Below are positions 55,313-63,971 of a stretch of DNA of 64,000 bases, piece by piece. The stretch is from Balneolaceae bacterium (GTDB lineage: Bacteria > Bacteroidota > Rhodothermia > Balneolales > Balneolaceae): contig JAXHMK010000004.1 of the NCBI GenBank assembly GCA_034521495.1, positions 124,001-188,000 on the forward strand, in the 5' to 3' direction. The number at the start of each line of letters is the position of its first letter. The first letter of the stretch is position 1. Made by a program: the position numbers and the translations under genes. The notes beneath the pieces are model-generated. The model saw only the letters and a list, made by a program, of their open reading frames with translations, had not been told where the DNA came from and did no database searches.

Positions 55313-56077
55313 ATGAAAATCGCCCTTTTTAGTGATATACATGCAAATATTGATGCCCTTAAACCAGTACTTAATGATATCTATAACCGTAAACCTGATG
55401 CCGTGTATTGCCTTGGGGATCTTGTTGGATATGCGCCCTATCCAAATGAAGTGATTGAAACCATCAGAGAAAAAGGAATTCCGGTCATTGCAGGAAATTA
55501 TGACCAGGGTGTCGGATTGAAAAGTGATGACTGCGGCTGCGCTTACAAAAATGAAGAAGATGAAGCCAGGGGTGTTGAATCCATCACCTACACCAATAAG
55601 ATTATCTCTGAAGAGAATCGAAAGTATTTACGGTCACTTCCCGCACATCTCAGAGTTGAGTTTGGGGTGAATACGGATCCTTATCATCTGCTGCTTGTAC
55701 ATGGAAGCCCCAGGAAAATTAATGAATATCTTTTCGAAGACCGACCCGATAAAAGCATGATCCGAATGATGGAGAAAGCAAACGCTCATCTCATGGCGTT
55801 TGGCCACACCCACAAACCTTATCACAAAAGATTGGAAGACAGCGACGGGAACTTTCGCCATGCGATTAATATCGGATCCGTGGGAAAACCGAAGGATGGC
55901 GATCCGCGTGCCTGTTATGTGACGCTGGAGTGGGAAGATGACCTGGATTTGTCCCGCCCTAATGGACTAAACGTTGAATTTATTCGTGTGGAATATGATG
56001 TTGAAAAAGCAGCAAAAGCAGTTGAAGAGAGTCCGCTCCCCAATCCGTTCGCTGACATGCTCCGTAATGGAGGTTGA
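55313..56077 (+). CDS. Calcineurin-like metallophosphoesterase (MPE/YfcE-like)
   Basis: 254 residues. All five metallophosphoesterase blocks: SDIHANIDAL, LGDLVGYAPYPNEV, AGNYDQG, LLLVHGSPRKINEYLF, and AFGHTHKPYHK, with the two-metal site residues intact. A Cys-rich insert (SDDCGCAYKNEEDEA) is unusual for the family. Similar phosphoesterases occur in bacterial ars operons, some acting on arsenylated sugar phosphates; that role is inference. 25 bp downstream of the relic, so likely in the same transcript. Confidence 0.9.
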   Translation: MKIALFSDIHANIDALKPVLNDIYNRKPDAVYCLGDLVGYAPYPNEVIETIREKGIPVIAGNYDQGVGLKSDDCGCAYKNEEDEARGVESITYTNKIISEENRKYLRSLPAHLRVEFGVNTDPYHLLLVHGSPRKINEYLFEDRPDKSMIRMMEKANAHLMAFGHTHKPYHKRLEDSDGNFRHAINIGSVGKPKDGDPRACYVTLEWEDDLDLSRPNGLNVEFIRVEYDVEKAAKAVEESPLPNPFADMLRNGG

Positions 56078-56236
56078 TTTTTATTGAAATATGCGGAAAA
56101 AGGTGCACTCGTTTTATCAAATAAATTTAAGAAGCTGAATTTGAAACCAAAGAACATACGGAATAAAACTACACTGATTACACACCAGGGTGTAATACCT
56201 TCATTAAAACTTTCAAAGATCAATAAAAACAGTCCT

Positions 56237-56617
56237 ATGAGTAATATCAAACCTTTTTCGACAAAAAACCTTTACGCTTACTCAGCGGTATTTATCTCGA
56301 TGACCATCTTAAGTCTCCTGCTTTGGAGCCTCTATCTGATGATGAAGTACGGCGGATTTGAACTTCAATACTTCTCCACATATAGCATGGAACTTGTCTT
56401 CAGCTTTATAATGGTGATGAGCGGAATGATGATCATGTTTGTTGCTTCTCTGTTGAATTTGAGAAAAATGAGATCGGGCTGGGAGAAAATGGCGAAAGGA
56501 GAACAGGATGTAGATATCCCGAATGTTTGGTGCCCGGTTTTGACAACCGCCAAGCAGGCTGCAGAAGAGTTCACAAAAAACAAGATAGACCCAACAAGAA
56601 TAGAAACTAAAAAATAA
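56237..56617 (+). CDS. Two-helix membrane protein of unknown function
   Basis: 126 residues from ATG 56237 (MSNIKPFSTKNLY); a longer reading back to 56084 lacks a plausible N-terminus. Two membrane segments (YSAVFISMTILSLLLWSLYL; ELVFSFIMVMSGMMIMFVAS) followed by a charged tail ending ARIETKK-like Lys-rich residues. One Cys (IPNVWCPVLTTA). No family recognised. Seven bp before the DinB-like gene. Confidence 0.65.
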   Translation: MSNIKPFSTKNLYAYSAVFISMTILSLLLWSLYLMMKYGGFELQYFSTYSMELVFSFIMVMSGMMIMFVASLLNLRKMRSGWEKMAKGEQDVDIPNVWCPVLTTAKQAAEEFTKNKIDPTRIETKK

Positions 56618-56623
56618 AAGATT

Positions 56624-57067
56624 ATGAACAATCAACTATTTTACGACATGTGGAAGATGGGACGAACCCGTTTAACCAATCAGCTGGAAAGCATGAAAAA
56701 AGAGGACTTACTGAAACGAGTTCACAGCGATAGCAACAGCGTGGGCTGGCTGATGCGCCACATCGCAGAAGTGGAATTGTTATTTGCCAAGAATGTCTTC
56801 GGACGAGAGCTGAAATTAAAAGCTCAAACCATCGGCTCCATCGCCAAAGACCACGGACAGTTTGATGAGCTTGAACCTCTGCTGGAGCTCATAGAAAGAG
56901 CGGGAGATGAACTGGGTGCAGCCATTCAGGAGATTGAGGATTGGGAAGGCGAAGTTACTACGGCTGAATTTGGCACTGTCACCCGTGCGGAAGCTCTTGG
57001 CAGAATAACAACACATACCGCCTATCACGCTGGACAGGCTGCGCTGGCAAAGAAATACGGGGAATAA
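56624..57067 (+). CDS. DinB-like four-helix metal-binding protein
   Basis: 147 residues, four-helix DinB/DUF664-like. His residues in SVGWLMRHIAEVELL and TTHTAYHAGQAALAKKYGE, near the expected metal triad. DinB-fold enzymes include thiol-dependent transferases such as bacillithiol S-transferases, and are found in some metal and arsenic gene sets. No catalytic role can be proved here. Confidence 0.82.
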   Translation: MNNQLFYDMWKMGRTRLTNQLESMKKEDLLKRVHSDSNSVGWLMRHIAEVELLFAKNVFGRELKLKAQTIGSIAKDHGQFDELEPLLELIERAGDELGAAIQEIEDWEGEVTTAEFGTVTRAEALGRITTHTAYHAGQAALAKKYGE

Positions 57068-57207
57068 TTAAATTCCAGAATTCCCCGAGTCCAGCATTAT
57101 GCTAGTCAGATGTATATAAAAACAGTAACTAATCTGAAAAAGGCTGGGCCATCCGAATAAAAAAATAGCAGGAGATCCGAAATTAAGGTTGGATGTTCAA
57201 AACATTA

Positions 57208-57223
57208 ATCGTAATTTTACGAT
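57208..57223. promoter_or_regulatory. ArsR-like operator before arsD-ahpD
   Basis: ATCGTAATTTTACGAT, identical to the site at 31330-31345, 33 bp upstream of the arsD start. Upstream of it, 57151-57197 repeats 54708-54754, so the leader was part of the duplicated segment; the operator sits after it here but before it at the first copy. Confidence 0.82.
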
Positions 57224-57255
57224 GAATAAAATAACCACTCACAAATAGGTATAAA

Positions 57256-57891
57256 ATGACTACTCAGACAGACACAAAAACAATTTTAGAAGTTTATGAT
57301 CCGGCAATGTGTTGCAGTACCGGCGTCTGCGGTCCCGATGTAGACGACGAAATTGTCGATTTTGCAAATGATGTAAAATGGTTAAAGACACAAGGAGTAG
57401 AGGTAAAACGCTACAATTTGGGTCAGGAGCCGGAAGCGTTTAAGATGAATCCACAGGTTCTCTCAAGACTGCAAAAGGAAGGCACTGAATGTTTGCCACT
57501 CATTTTAGTGAATGGAGATGTAGTTGCAGAGGGCGGCTATCCGGATCGATCTCAACTCGAAAAAATGCTGGAAATTAATTCAAACACAAAAAAATCAACT
57601 GCTGAAGGTAAACAGATGGATCAATCACAAAATGTCATGACAGAACAAGTACAAGAGTTAGTTGCATTAGGTGCAGCTTTGGCATCAAATTGTGAATCTT
57701 GCCTTAAATTCCACTATAAAAAATCAAAAGAACTGGGATTGACGGAAGAGGATATTTCACAAGCATTGCAGATTGGTCAAAATGTAAAACAGGTTCCGGC
57801 AGGCAACATGATCAAGCTTGCAAACAAATTGTTGGGTGTAGAACAACAAGCTCCTGCAAACGGATGCGCTCCGGGCAGCGGATGTTGTTAG
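57256..57891 (+). CDS. arsD: ArsD-AhpD fusion: arsenic metallochaperone with CMD domain
   Basis: 211 residues. Residues 1-112 are ArsD, with the As(III)-binding Cys19, Cys20 and Cys25 (CC-x4-C as in ArsD of E. coli plasmid R773). It passes As(III) to ArsA. Residues 120-195 form a carboxymuconolactone-decarboxylase/AhpD-like domain (MTEQVQELVALGAALASNCE, then SCLKFHYKKSKELGL) with Cys-x2-Cys and His. The tail CAPGSGCC adds three Cys. Linkage is in frame, without a stop. A fused redox domain may reduce chaperone thiols or arsenical. Next gene is arsA. Confidence 0.88.
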   Translation: MTTQTDTKTILEVYDPAMCCSTGVCGPDVDDEIVDFANDVKWLKTQGVEVKRYNLGQEPEAFKMNPQVLSRLQKEGTECLPLILVNGDVVAEGGYPDRSQLEKMLEINSNTKKSTAEGKQMDQSQNVMTEQVQELVALGAALASNCESCLKFHYKKSKELGLTEEDISQALQIGQNVKQVPAGNMIKLANKLLGVEQQAPANGCAPGSGCC

Positions 57892-57894
57892 TGA

Positions 57895-58050
57895 AAATTC
57901 CCCTCTTGAGAGGGGAAAAGTGTAGACGAGCATGCGAAGCATATCGAGTCAAGCGAAGGGTGTGTTCTTTTGATTAACTCATTGCCCTGCTAAACACACC
58001 CCTGATGAAATCGCTAAACGCGTTTTCATCTGTCCCCTCTCAAGAGGGGA
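57895..58050. repeat. Inverted repeat between arsD and arsA
   Basis: TTCCCCTCTTGAGAGGGGAA at the left and TCCCCTCTCAAGAGGGGA at the right, with CATGCGAAGCATATCG and GAAATCGCTAAACGCGTTTT between. Each end is itself a palindrome and the whole 155 bp is again an inverted repeat. Same plan as 10580-10692. It splits the ars operon without an apparent new promoter. Confidence 0.7.
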
Positions 58051-58092
58051 TTTACTACCAAGAAATTTCAAGCCATTAGAACCAATACCATT

Positions 58093-59877
58093 ATGAAGAA
58101 CTTACCGCAAATCACACCTTATATCTTTTTCACCGGCAAAGGCGGAGTGGGGAAAACTTCTCTTGCCAGCGCAACGGCCGTTAAACTTGCCGATGAAGGC
58201 AAAAGCGTGCTGTTGATCAGTACCGACCCGGCCTCAAATTTAAAGGAGGTTCTTGAAACGGATGTGACGGAGAAAATCACTCCGATAAAGGGAATTGAAA
58301 ACCTGCATGCGGTTAATATTGATCCGGAACTGTCGGCGGAGGAGTATAGAAATCGGGTAATCTCTCCCATGGAGGATATACTTCCTGACCATGAAATTGA
58401 AAAAATACGGGAAGAATTGTCCGGCGCATGTACTACGGAGATCGCTGCGTTTGACGAATTTGCACGATATGTAGCGGGCGATGAGGATGATCAGCCGTAT
58501 GATGTGATCATTTTTGATACGGCGCCAACGGGTCACACGCTTCGTTTGCTGGAACTGCCCGCAGCGTGGAGCGATTTTATTGAGTCGAATCCTGATGGAG
58601 CTTCCTGTATTGGACCGTCATCTGCGTTGAAGACGAGCCAGGAGCGCTATCAAAAAGTAGTGGAACGCCTGCAGGATGAAGGATCAACGACCATCTATCT
58701 TGTGAGCCGCCCGGATGGTTCCGCACTTCGTGAGGCCAACCGATCGGGTATGGAGCTGGATGAAATGGGGCTCTCAAATCAGGTACTGTTGATCAATGGA
58801 TATTTTGAGCCGATTGACGAAACCGATTCATTTGCCATCAAGATGAAAGAGAGAGCGGATGAGACTTTGGAAAATATGCCCGAACGCCTCAAAAAAATGG
58901 AGCAGATGGTATTTCCGCTAAGGCCGTATAATTTACTGGGACTTGATCGCTTGCGGACTGTTTTTGAATCGCTTGATAAGGAAGCAATCAAGAGGGATAG
59001 CACGTCTATTTTAACGGAAGATCATGAAAGTGAGCTGCCTGATATAGATGCACTGGTTGATGATATCTCTTCCGAAAAAGAGCACGGACTGGTTATGACT
59101 ATGGGGAAAGGCGGTGTGGGTAAAACCACGATCGCAGCAGCAGTTGCCTTTAAACTGGCCGAGCGTGGATATCCCGTTCACCTGACCACCACAGATCCTG
59201 CAGCCCATTTGATGGATCATATCGGAGAGATGACAATACCCGAAAATATGACGGTGGATCGCATCGATCCGGATGAAGAGAAGCAAAACTACATTGAAAA
59301 AGTGTTAAAACAGCGCGGAAAGAATAAAACCGATGAAGAGCTGAAGCTGCTGCGGGAAGATCTGGAATCTCCCTGTACGGAAGAGGTTGCAGTTTTCCAG
59401 GCGTTTTCGAAAGCGATCCATGAGGCCAAACGGAAGTTTGTGGTGATGGATACGGCGCCGACCGGACACACCCTGCTGCTGCTCGATACAACGGGAAGCT
59501 ATCACAAAGAGATTCTCAGAAACACACAGATGGATAAAGACAAGCTTAAAACTCCATACATGTATCTGCAGGATCCGGATTACTCCAAACTGCTAATCGT
59601 TGCTCTGCCGGAAACCACTCCGATTACGGAAGCGGCAAAGCTTCAGGATGATTTGAGAAGATCCAATATTGAACCCTACGCGTGGATTGCCAATCAAAGT
59701 ATGTCGGCAACCAATATTTCAGATCCTCTGCTCAAGCAGCGGGCAGCTGAAGAGGTTCCGCTATTGGATGAAATCGATAAAAAACATGCAAAAAAACTCT
59801 ACGCGATTCCATGGGTTGCAGAGGAACCGGTTTTGAAAACACTTGTATCAAAACAGAAAAAGGATGTTACGGCCTGA
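58093..59877 (+). CDS. arsA: Arsenite-efflux ATPase ArsA (fused two-domain)
   Basis: 594 residues. Two ATPase halves, each with a P-loop (GKGGVGKTS at 15-23; GKGGVGKTT at 338-346), followed by DTAPTGHTLRLLELP and DTAPTGHTLLLLDTT. As(III)-binding Cys113 and Cys172 fall at exactly the E. coli R773 positions, and Cys428 corresponds to Cys422. It energises arsenite export with a membrane pump (ArsB in the classical case; here Acr3, 60923-62005). ArsD feeds it As(III). Confidence 0.96.
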   Translation: MKNLPQITPYIFFTGKGGVGKTSLASATAVKLADEGKSVLLISTDPASNLKEVLETDVTEKITPIKGIENLHAVNIDPELSAEEYRNRVISPMEDILPDHEIEKIREELSGACTTEIAAFDEFARYVAGDEDDQPYDVIIFDTAPTGHTLRLLELPAAWSDFIESNPDGASCIGPSSALKTSQERYQKVVERLQDEGSTTIYLVSRPDGSALREANRSGMELDEMGLSNQVLLINGYFEPIDETDSFAIKMKERADETLENMPERLKKMEQMVFPLRPYNLLGLDRLRTVFESLDKEAIKRDSTSILTEDHESELPDIDALVDDISSEKEHGLVMTMGKGGVGKTTIAAAVAFKLAERGYPVHLTTTDPAAHLMDHIGEMTIPENMTVDRIDPDEEKQNYIEKVLKQRGKNKTDEELKLLREDLESPCTEEVAVFQAFSKAIHEAKRKFVVMDTAPTGHTLLLLDTTGSYHKEILRNTQMDKDKLKTPYMYLQDPDYSKLLIVALPETTPITEAAKLQDDLRRSNIEPYAWIANQSMSATNISDPLLKQRAAEEVPLLDEIDKKHAKKLYAIPWVAEEPVLKTLVSKQKKDVTA

Positions 59878-60036
59878 AAAAGAAAGAGTACAAATAAACC
59901 TCAGTTCAATTCTTAATCTTTAATGAAATGCTCCAAAAGTCCCCTTTTTACGAAGGAGGAGAGCATCTTTTATCATAATTTTAAAATCGAACTAAGGTTT
60001 ATAACATAAATCTAAATCAATATTTGGAGACATAAA

Positions 60037-60870
60037 ATGAAATTAAAACACGCTCTAATAGCTCTCGACTTGTCAAAATCCAGTAAAGATCTGGTGTACT
60101 GTATGGGTGATCTTAAACCGCTTGGGATTGAAAAAATCACCTTGGTTACGGCCGTTTCAAAACCGTATCCCGGCGGGCCTGAAAAATTTGATACGTCATC
60201 CTTTGAAGCCAAGCTGGAATCCTATTCACAAGACTTGCGCGATCAGGGGTTTGATACAGATTGGGAATTAAAAATAGAATCGAATATCTACGCTCCGGTT
60301 ACCATTCTGAAAACAGCAAAAGATCTTCAAGCTGATCTGCTAATTTTGGGACACCGAGGCCATAATCGTTTTTCTGAACTTTTTCTCGGAAGTGTAGCAA
60401 CAGAAGTTATTCAAAGAGCGATTTTACCGGTTCTTCTGCTCAGAATATCAGATGATCCCGACAAGAATAATGTTTCCATCTGCAAAAACATGACTCACAA
60501 CATGTTACTGGCTACTGATTTCTCAGAAAACGCCGACAGGGCAATGGAAGTGTTTGAAAATGAAAAGTTGAGCCAATCCAAAGTCACGATCTTTCACGTT
60601 CAACCTACTTCAACCAATGATACTTCTGCGTTAATGGAAGATCGTGAAAACAAATTAAAAGAAATGGGGCTGAAGCATGTCCGGTCGGATACAAAAAGAG
60701 GTAACGTTGGACTGACAATAACAGAATATGCCGATGAAAATGATATCTCCATGATTATTATGGGGTCCCAGGGTAAAAATTTTGTGGAAAACCTGTTTGT
60801 TGGAAGTAACAGTATGCGTGTTGCCCGTCACACGTCAAAACCACTATTATTGATTCCGGCTGACCGCTAA
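60037..60870 (+). CDS. Tandem universal stress protein
   Basis: 277 residues with two Usp domains. First half: LKHALIALDLSKSSKDLV and the ATP-binding-like LGHRGHNRFSELFLGSVATEV, with RAILPVLLL. Second half: NMLLATDFSENADRAMEVFE and MGSQGKNFVENLFVGS, then RHTSKPLLLIPAD. Stress-protein genes of this kind occur in some ars and metal clusters; role unknown. Located between arsA and acr3, so likely co-expressed. Confidence 0.9.
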   Translation: MKLKHALIALDLSKSSKDLVYCMGDLKPLGIEKITLVTAVSKPYPGGPEKFDTSSFEAKLESYSQDLRDQGFDTDWELKIESNIYAPVTILKTAKDLQADLLILGHRGHNRFSELFLGSVATEVIQRAILPVLLLRISDDPDKNNVSICKNMTHNMLLATDFSENADRAMEVFENEKLSQSKVTIFHVQPTSTNDTSALMEDRENKLKEMGLKHVRSDTKRGNVGLTITEYADENDISMIIMGSQGKNFVENLFVGSNSMRVARHTSKPLLLIPADR

Positions 60871-60922
60871 TCATTTTTTTTAATAAAAAATATCATCTAA
60901 CACATAATTAAATAGAAGAATA

Positions 60923-62005
60923 GTGTCTGAAGAAAAAAAATCGATCGACTTTTTTGAAAAGTACCTTACCGTTTGGGTTTTAATCTGTATTGCAGTTGGA
61001 ATTGGCCTCGGATATCTCGCCGGGGATTCCATTGAGGTGCTTAGCGACTTTAACCTTTACAATGTAAACATTCCCATCACGATACTGATCTGGGCTATGA
61101 TCTACCCGATGATGCTGCAAATTGACTTTGATTCATTGAAAGATGTGGGTAAAGCTCCGAAAGGTGTTGTCTGGACTGTTATTATAAACTGGGCGATTAA
61201 GCCGTTCACAATGGCTTTCTTTGCGTGGATCTTCTTTTATCACATCTACGGCGCGTGGATTGATCCATCCATGGCGCAGGAATACATCGCCGGAGCTATT
61301 TTATTGGGAGCCGCACCCTGTACGGCCATGGTTTTTGTGTGGTCGTATCTGTCTGATGGCGACCCTACGTATACGCTGGTACAGGTTTCCGTAAATGATC
61401 TTTTAATCCTGATTCTCTTCATCCCGATCGTAGCTTTTTTATTGGGGATTACAGATATCACCATTCCCTACAATACACTGGTAACATCTATTGTGGCATT
61501 TGTGGTTATTCCATTGGTTGCGGGTTATTTCACACATAAGATACTCGTGAATAAAAAAGGAATGGAGTGGTATACCATACGATTTCTGCCAAAATTTAAG
61601 CCGGTATCGATAAGTGCTCTTCTGTTGACGTTGATTCTTTTGTTCGCCTACCAGGGAGACCGGATTTTAAATGACCCTGTAGTCATCCTGCTCATCGCCG
61701 TTCCGCTGATTATCCAAACCTATTTCATTTTCTTCATAGCATGGTACGGTGGAAAATGGCTAAACCTGAACTACCAAACCTGTGCACCGGGTGCAATGAT
61801 TGGAGCCAGTAACTTTTTCGAGCTGGCGGTTGCCGTGGCGATCATGCTGTTCGGCATTCAATCGGGTGCCGCGTTGGTTACGGTTGTCGGTGTACTAATC
61901 GAAGTACCGATCATGCTGTCGCTGGTTAAGTTTGCCAACAGTCAAAGAGCGAGCTACAAAACGAGTGTTGAAAGAAAAGAAGAGAAAGAAAAAGTAATGG
62001 AATAA
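60923..62005 (+). CDS. acr3: Arsenite efflux transporter Acr3
   Basis: 360 residues, ten membrane segments; the start is GTG 60923. Family markers: LLGAAPCTAMVFVWSYLSDG with the essential Cys133, NDLLILILFIPIVAFLLG, and the C-terminal GASNFFELAVAVAIMLFG with the conserved Glu. Acr3 exports arsenite by proton antiport, and ArsA may couple ATP to it. In some strains called arsB. 52 bp after the stress-protein gene. Confidence 0.95.
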   Translation: MSEEKKSIDFFEKYLTVWVLICIAVGIGLGYLAGDSIEVLSDFNLYNVNIPITILIWAMIYPMMLQIDFDSLKDVGKAPKGVVWTVIINWAIKPFTMAFFAWIFFYHIYGAWIDPSMAQEYIAGAILLGAAPCTAMVFVWSYLSDGDPTYTLVQVSVNDLLILILFIPIVAFLLGITDITIPYNTLVTSIVAFVVIPLVAGYFTHKILVNKKGMEWYTIRFLPKFKPVSISALLLTLILLFAYQGDRILNDPVVILLIAVPLIIQTYFIFFIAWYGGKWLNLNYQTCAPGAMIGASNFFELAVAVAIMLFGIQSGAALVTVVGVLIEVPIMLSLVKFANSQRASYKTSVERKEEKEKVME

Positions 62006-62130
62006 CTCATATTTCCTACAACGAAAAATATTGTCTCGCCAAAGTGATGGTGAAATGATGCTTCCCAACTGTACAAAAAGTAAGAAGCAGTAAATGCACA
62101 TTGAAAAGAGAATAAAAGTGCGGTTTATTA

Positions 62131-62148
62131 AATCGTAAAATTACGATT
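62131..62148. promoter_or_regulatory. ArsR operator before arsR
   Basis: AATCGTAAAATTACGATT: perfect 8-bp arms with 2-bp spacer, 12 bp upstream of the ATG at 62161. The strongest copy of the shared palindrome, suited to autoregulation. Confidence 0.88.
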
Positions 62149-62160
62149 AATGTGACACTT

Positions 62161-62496
62161 ATGGGCATTACTAAAGCAAAATTATTTAAATCCTCGCAAA
62201 AGCGATCCGCTGAGTTGATGAAAGCTCTCGGACATCCAGCGCGTGTTGCCATTATAGAACTGCTCGCAGATCGGGAAACTTGTATTTGTGGAGATATAGC
62301 AGAAGAGCTGCCGCTGGCCCAGTCAACCGTTTCGCAACATCTAAAAGCACTAAAAAAAGTTGGTATTATTACCGTTGAAATGGATGGTGTGCGAACTTGT
62401 TATTGTTTGAGTGAAAAGGGAATTCAGGAACTAAACGATCTATTGATTCCATTAATTAACGATGTAACAACCAAAAATAAGGAGAACTGCTGCTGA
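62161..62496 (+). CDS. arsR: Arsenic-responsive repressor ArsR
   Basis: 111 residues from ATG 62161; a GTG at 62152 lies right behind the operator and is less likely. Winged helix: ALGHPARVAIIELLADRE, then ELPLAQSTVSQHLKALKKVG, MDGVRTCYCLSEKG. Cys in CICGDI lie at the As(III)-sensing position of ArsR. A final CC is present. It should repress the sites at 31330, 54671, 57208 and 62131 and let go when arsenite binds. Confidence 0.93.
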   Translation: MGITKAKLFKSSQKRSAELMKALGHPARVAIIELLADRETCICGDIAEELPLAQSTVSQHLKALKKVGIITVEMDGVRTCYCLSEKGIQELNDLLIPLINDVTTKNKENCC

Positions 62497-62840
62497 TATG
62501 AGTACCAATAAATAAAGACAACTATCCCTGATCTGTAATGGGACATCCCATAGAAGACATTGAAACTACATCCAGCTAGTTTCCCTGCTGGCGTAAGCCT
62601 GGCGCTGATTATACCTGCAATGTCTTCTCTGACCAGTTTAATGTTGGAGAAAGGATAGGACTGGTGGCAGGCGGTTCCTTTTTGAGAGCAGTCCTGTATG
62701 CTGTGGATATACATCTGCCCTATTTTCCATTTATCATCGCCGTGTTAACGGTTTCGGTAGCTAAGGTCGCAAGGGTTATCAGGTGCAAACGCAACTTTAG
62801 ATAGACATCTATTATAATATAAATCCAAGTAGGTCTCATC
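62497..62840. other. Gap after arsR with a possible decayed membrane-protein fragment
   Basis: 344 bp. Short in-frame hydrophobic stretches (FPAGVSLALIIPAMSSLTSL and LRAVLYAVDIHLPYFPFIIA) in different frames hint at a degraded transporter. No intact gene, and the evidence is too weak to name a family. Confidence 0.4.
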
Positions 62841-63971
62841 ATGAAAAACGTAATTAAGACTATTCAACCGCTGTTGGAGTCGGCGGATATCCGGATTAAC
62901 GGCTCCCGTCCGTGGGATATTCAAGTGTATGACGACCGGTTGTTTGAACGGGTTATTCGCAAGAGTTCCCTGGGATTGGGAGAAGCATACATGGACAAAT
63001 GGTGGAATGCCGAAGCCCTCGACCGGTTTTTTTATAAAGTCTTGCAAGCGGGACTGGAGGAAAAAGTAATGTATAAACCGGTGGTCATCCTTGAATATTT
63101 AAAATCCCTGTTGACCAATCGTCAAAGTAAAAGAAAAGCGTTTGAAATCGGCGACTACCATTACAATATAGGGAATAGCCTGTACCGGACTATGCTCGAC
63201 AAGCGCATGGTTTACACCTGCGGGTACTGGCAGGAAGCCGATACGCTGGATGAAGCCCAGGAAGACAAGCTGGAGCTGGTATGCCGAAAAATAGGCCTGC
63301 AGGAAGGCCAGCGCGTGCTTGATATCGGCTGCGGCTGGGGCAGTTTTGCCAAATATGCCGCTGAAAATTATGGGGCCGAGGTGGTGGGCATCACGGTATC
63401 CGATGAGCAGGTGCAACTGGGCCGGGAACAATGCAAGGGCCTGCCGGTGGAGATCCGGCTGCAGGATTACCGCGAAATTAATGAGCCGTTTGATCATATT
63501 GTCTCGTTGGGCATGATCGAGCATGTGGGGAGTAAAAATTATCGGACCTTAATGCAGGTGGTACACCGATGTTTAAAAGACGAAGGCGTCTTCCTGCTGC
63601 ATACCATCGGCAGCAACAGGTCGGTACACACCACTGACCCGTGGATCGAAAAATACATCTTTCCAAATTCCCACCTGCCTTCCATCCGGCAACTGGCCCT
63701 GGCTTCCGAGGGACTGTTCGTGATGGAAGACTGGCAGAACTTCGGGCCCTATTATGACAAAACCCTGATGGCCTGGCATCAAAATTTTGAAGACCATTGG
63801 GATGAATTGAAATCGAACTATTCCGAGCGGTTCTACCGCATGTGGAAGTATTACCTGCTCAGTTGCGCAGGCAGTTTCCGGGCGCGGAAGAACCAGCTCT
63901 GGCAGATTGTTTTTTCGAAGCAGGGTATACCCGGTGGTTTTATTCCACCCCGCTATCGCAGGGAAGAGTAA
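62841..63971 (+). CDS. cfa: Cyclopropane-fatty-acyl-phospholipid synthase
   Basis: 376 residues, normal length. N-terminal lipid-binding part (PWDIQVYDDRLFERVIRKSS, GLGEAYMDKWWNAEALDRFF), then a SAM-dependent methyltransferase with DIGCGWGSFAKYAAENYGAE, the active-site MIEHVGSKNY, and C-terminal YYDKTLMAWHQNFEDHW. It adds a methylene bridge to unsaturated membrane lipids and protects against acid and osmotic stress. GC is visibly higher than in the genes before it, which hints at recent transfer or simply expression level. The stop lies 29 bp before the window end. Confidence 0.95.
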   Translation: MKNVIKTIQPLLESADIRINGSRPWDIQVYDDRLFERVIRKSSLGLGEAYMDKWWNAEALDRFFYKVLQAGLEEKVMYKPVVILEYLKSLLTNRQSKRKAFEIGDYHYNIGNSLYRTMLDKRMVYTCGYWQEADTLDEAQEDKLELVCRKIGLQEGQRVLDIGCGWGSFAKYAAENYGAEVVGITVSDEQVQLGREQCKGLPVEIRLQDYREINEPFDHIVSLGMIEHVGSKNYRTLMQVVHRCLKDEGVFLLHTIGSNRSVHTTDPWIEKYIFPNSHLPSIRQLALASEGLFVMEDWQNFGPYYDKTLMAWHQNFEDHWDELKSNYSERFYRMWKYYLLSCAGSFRARKNQLWQIVFSKQGIPGGFIPPRYRREE

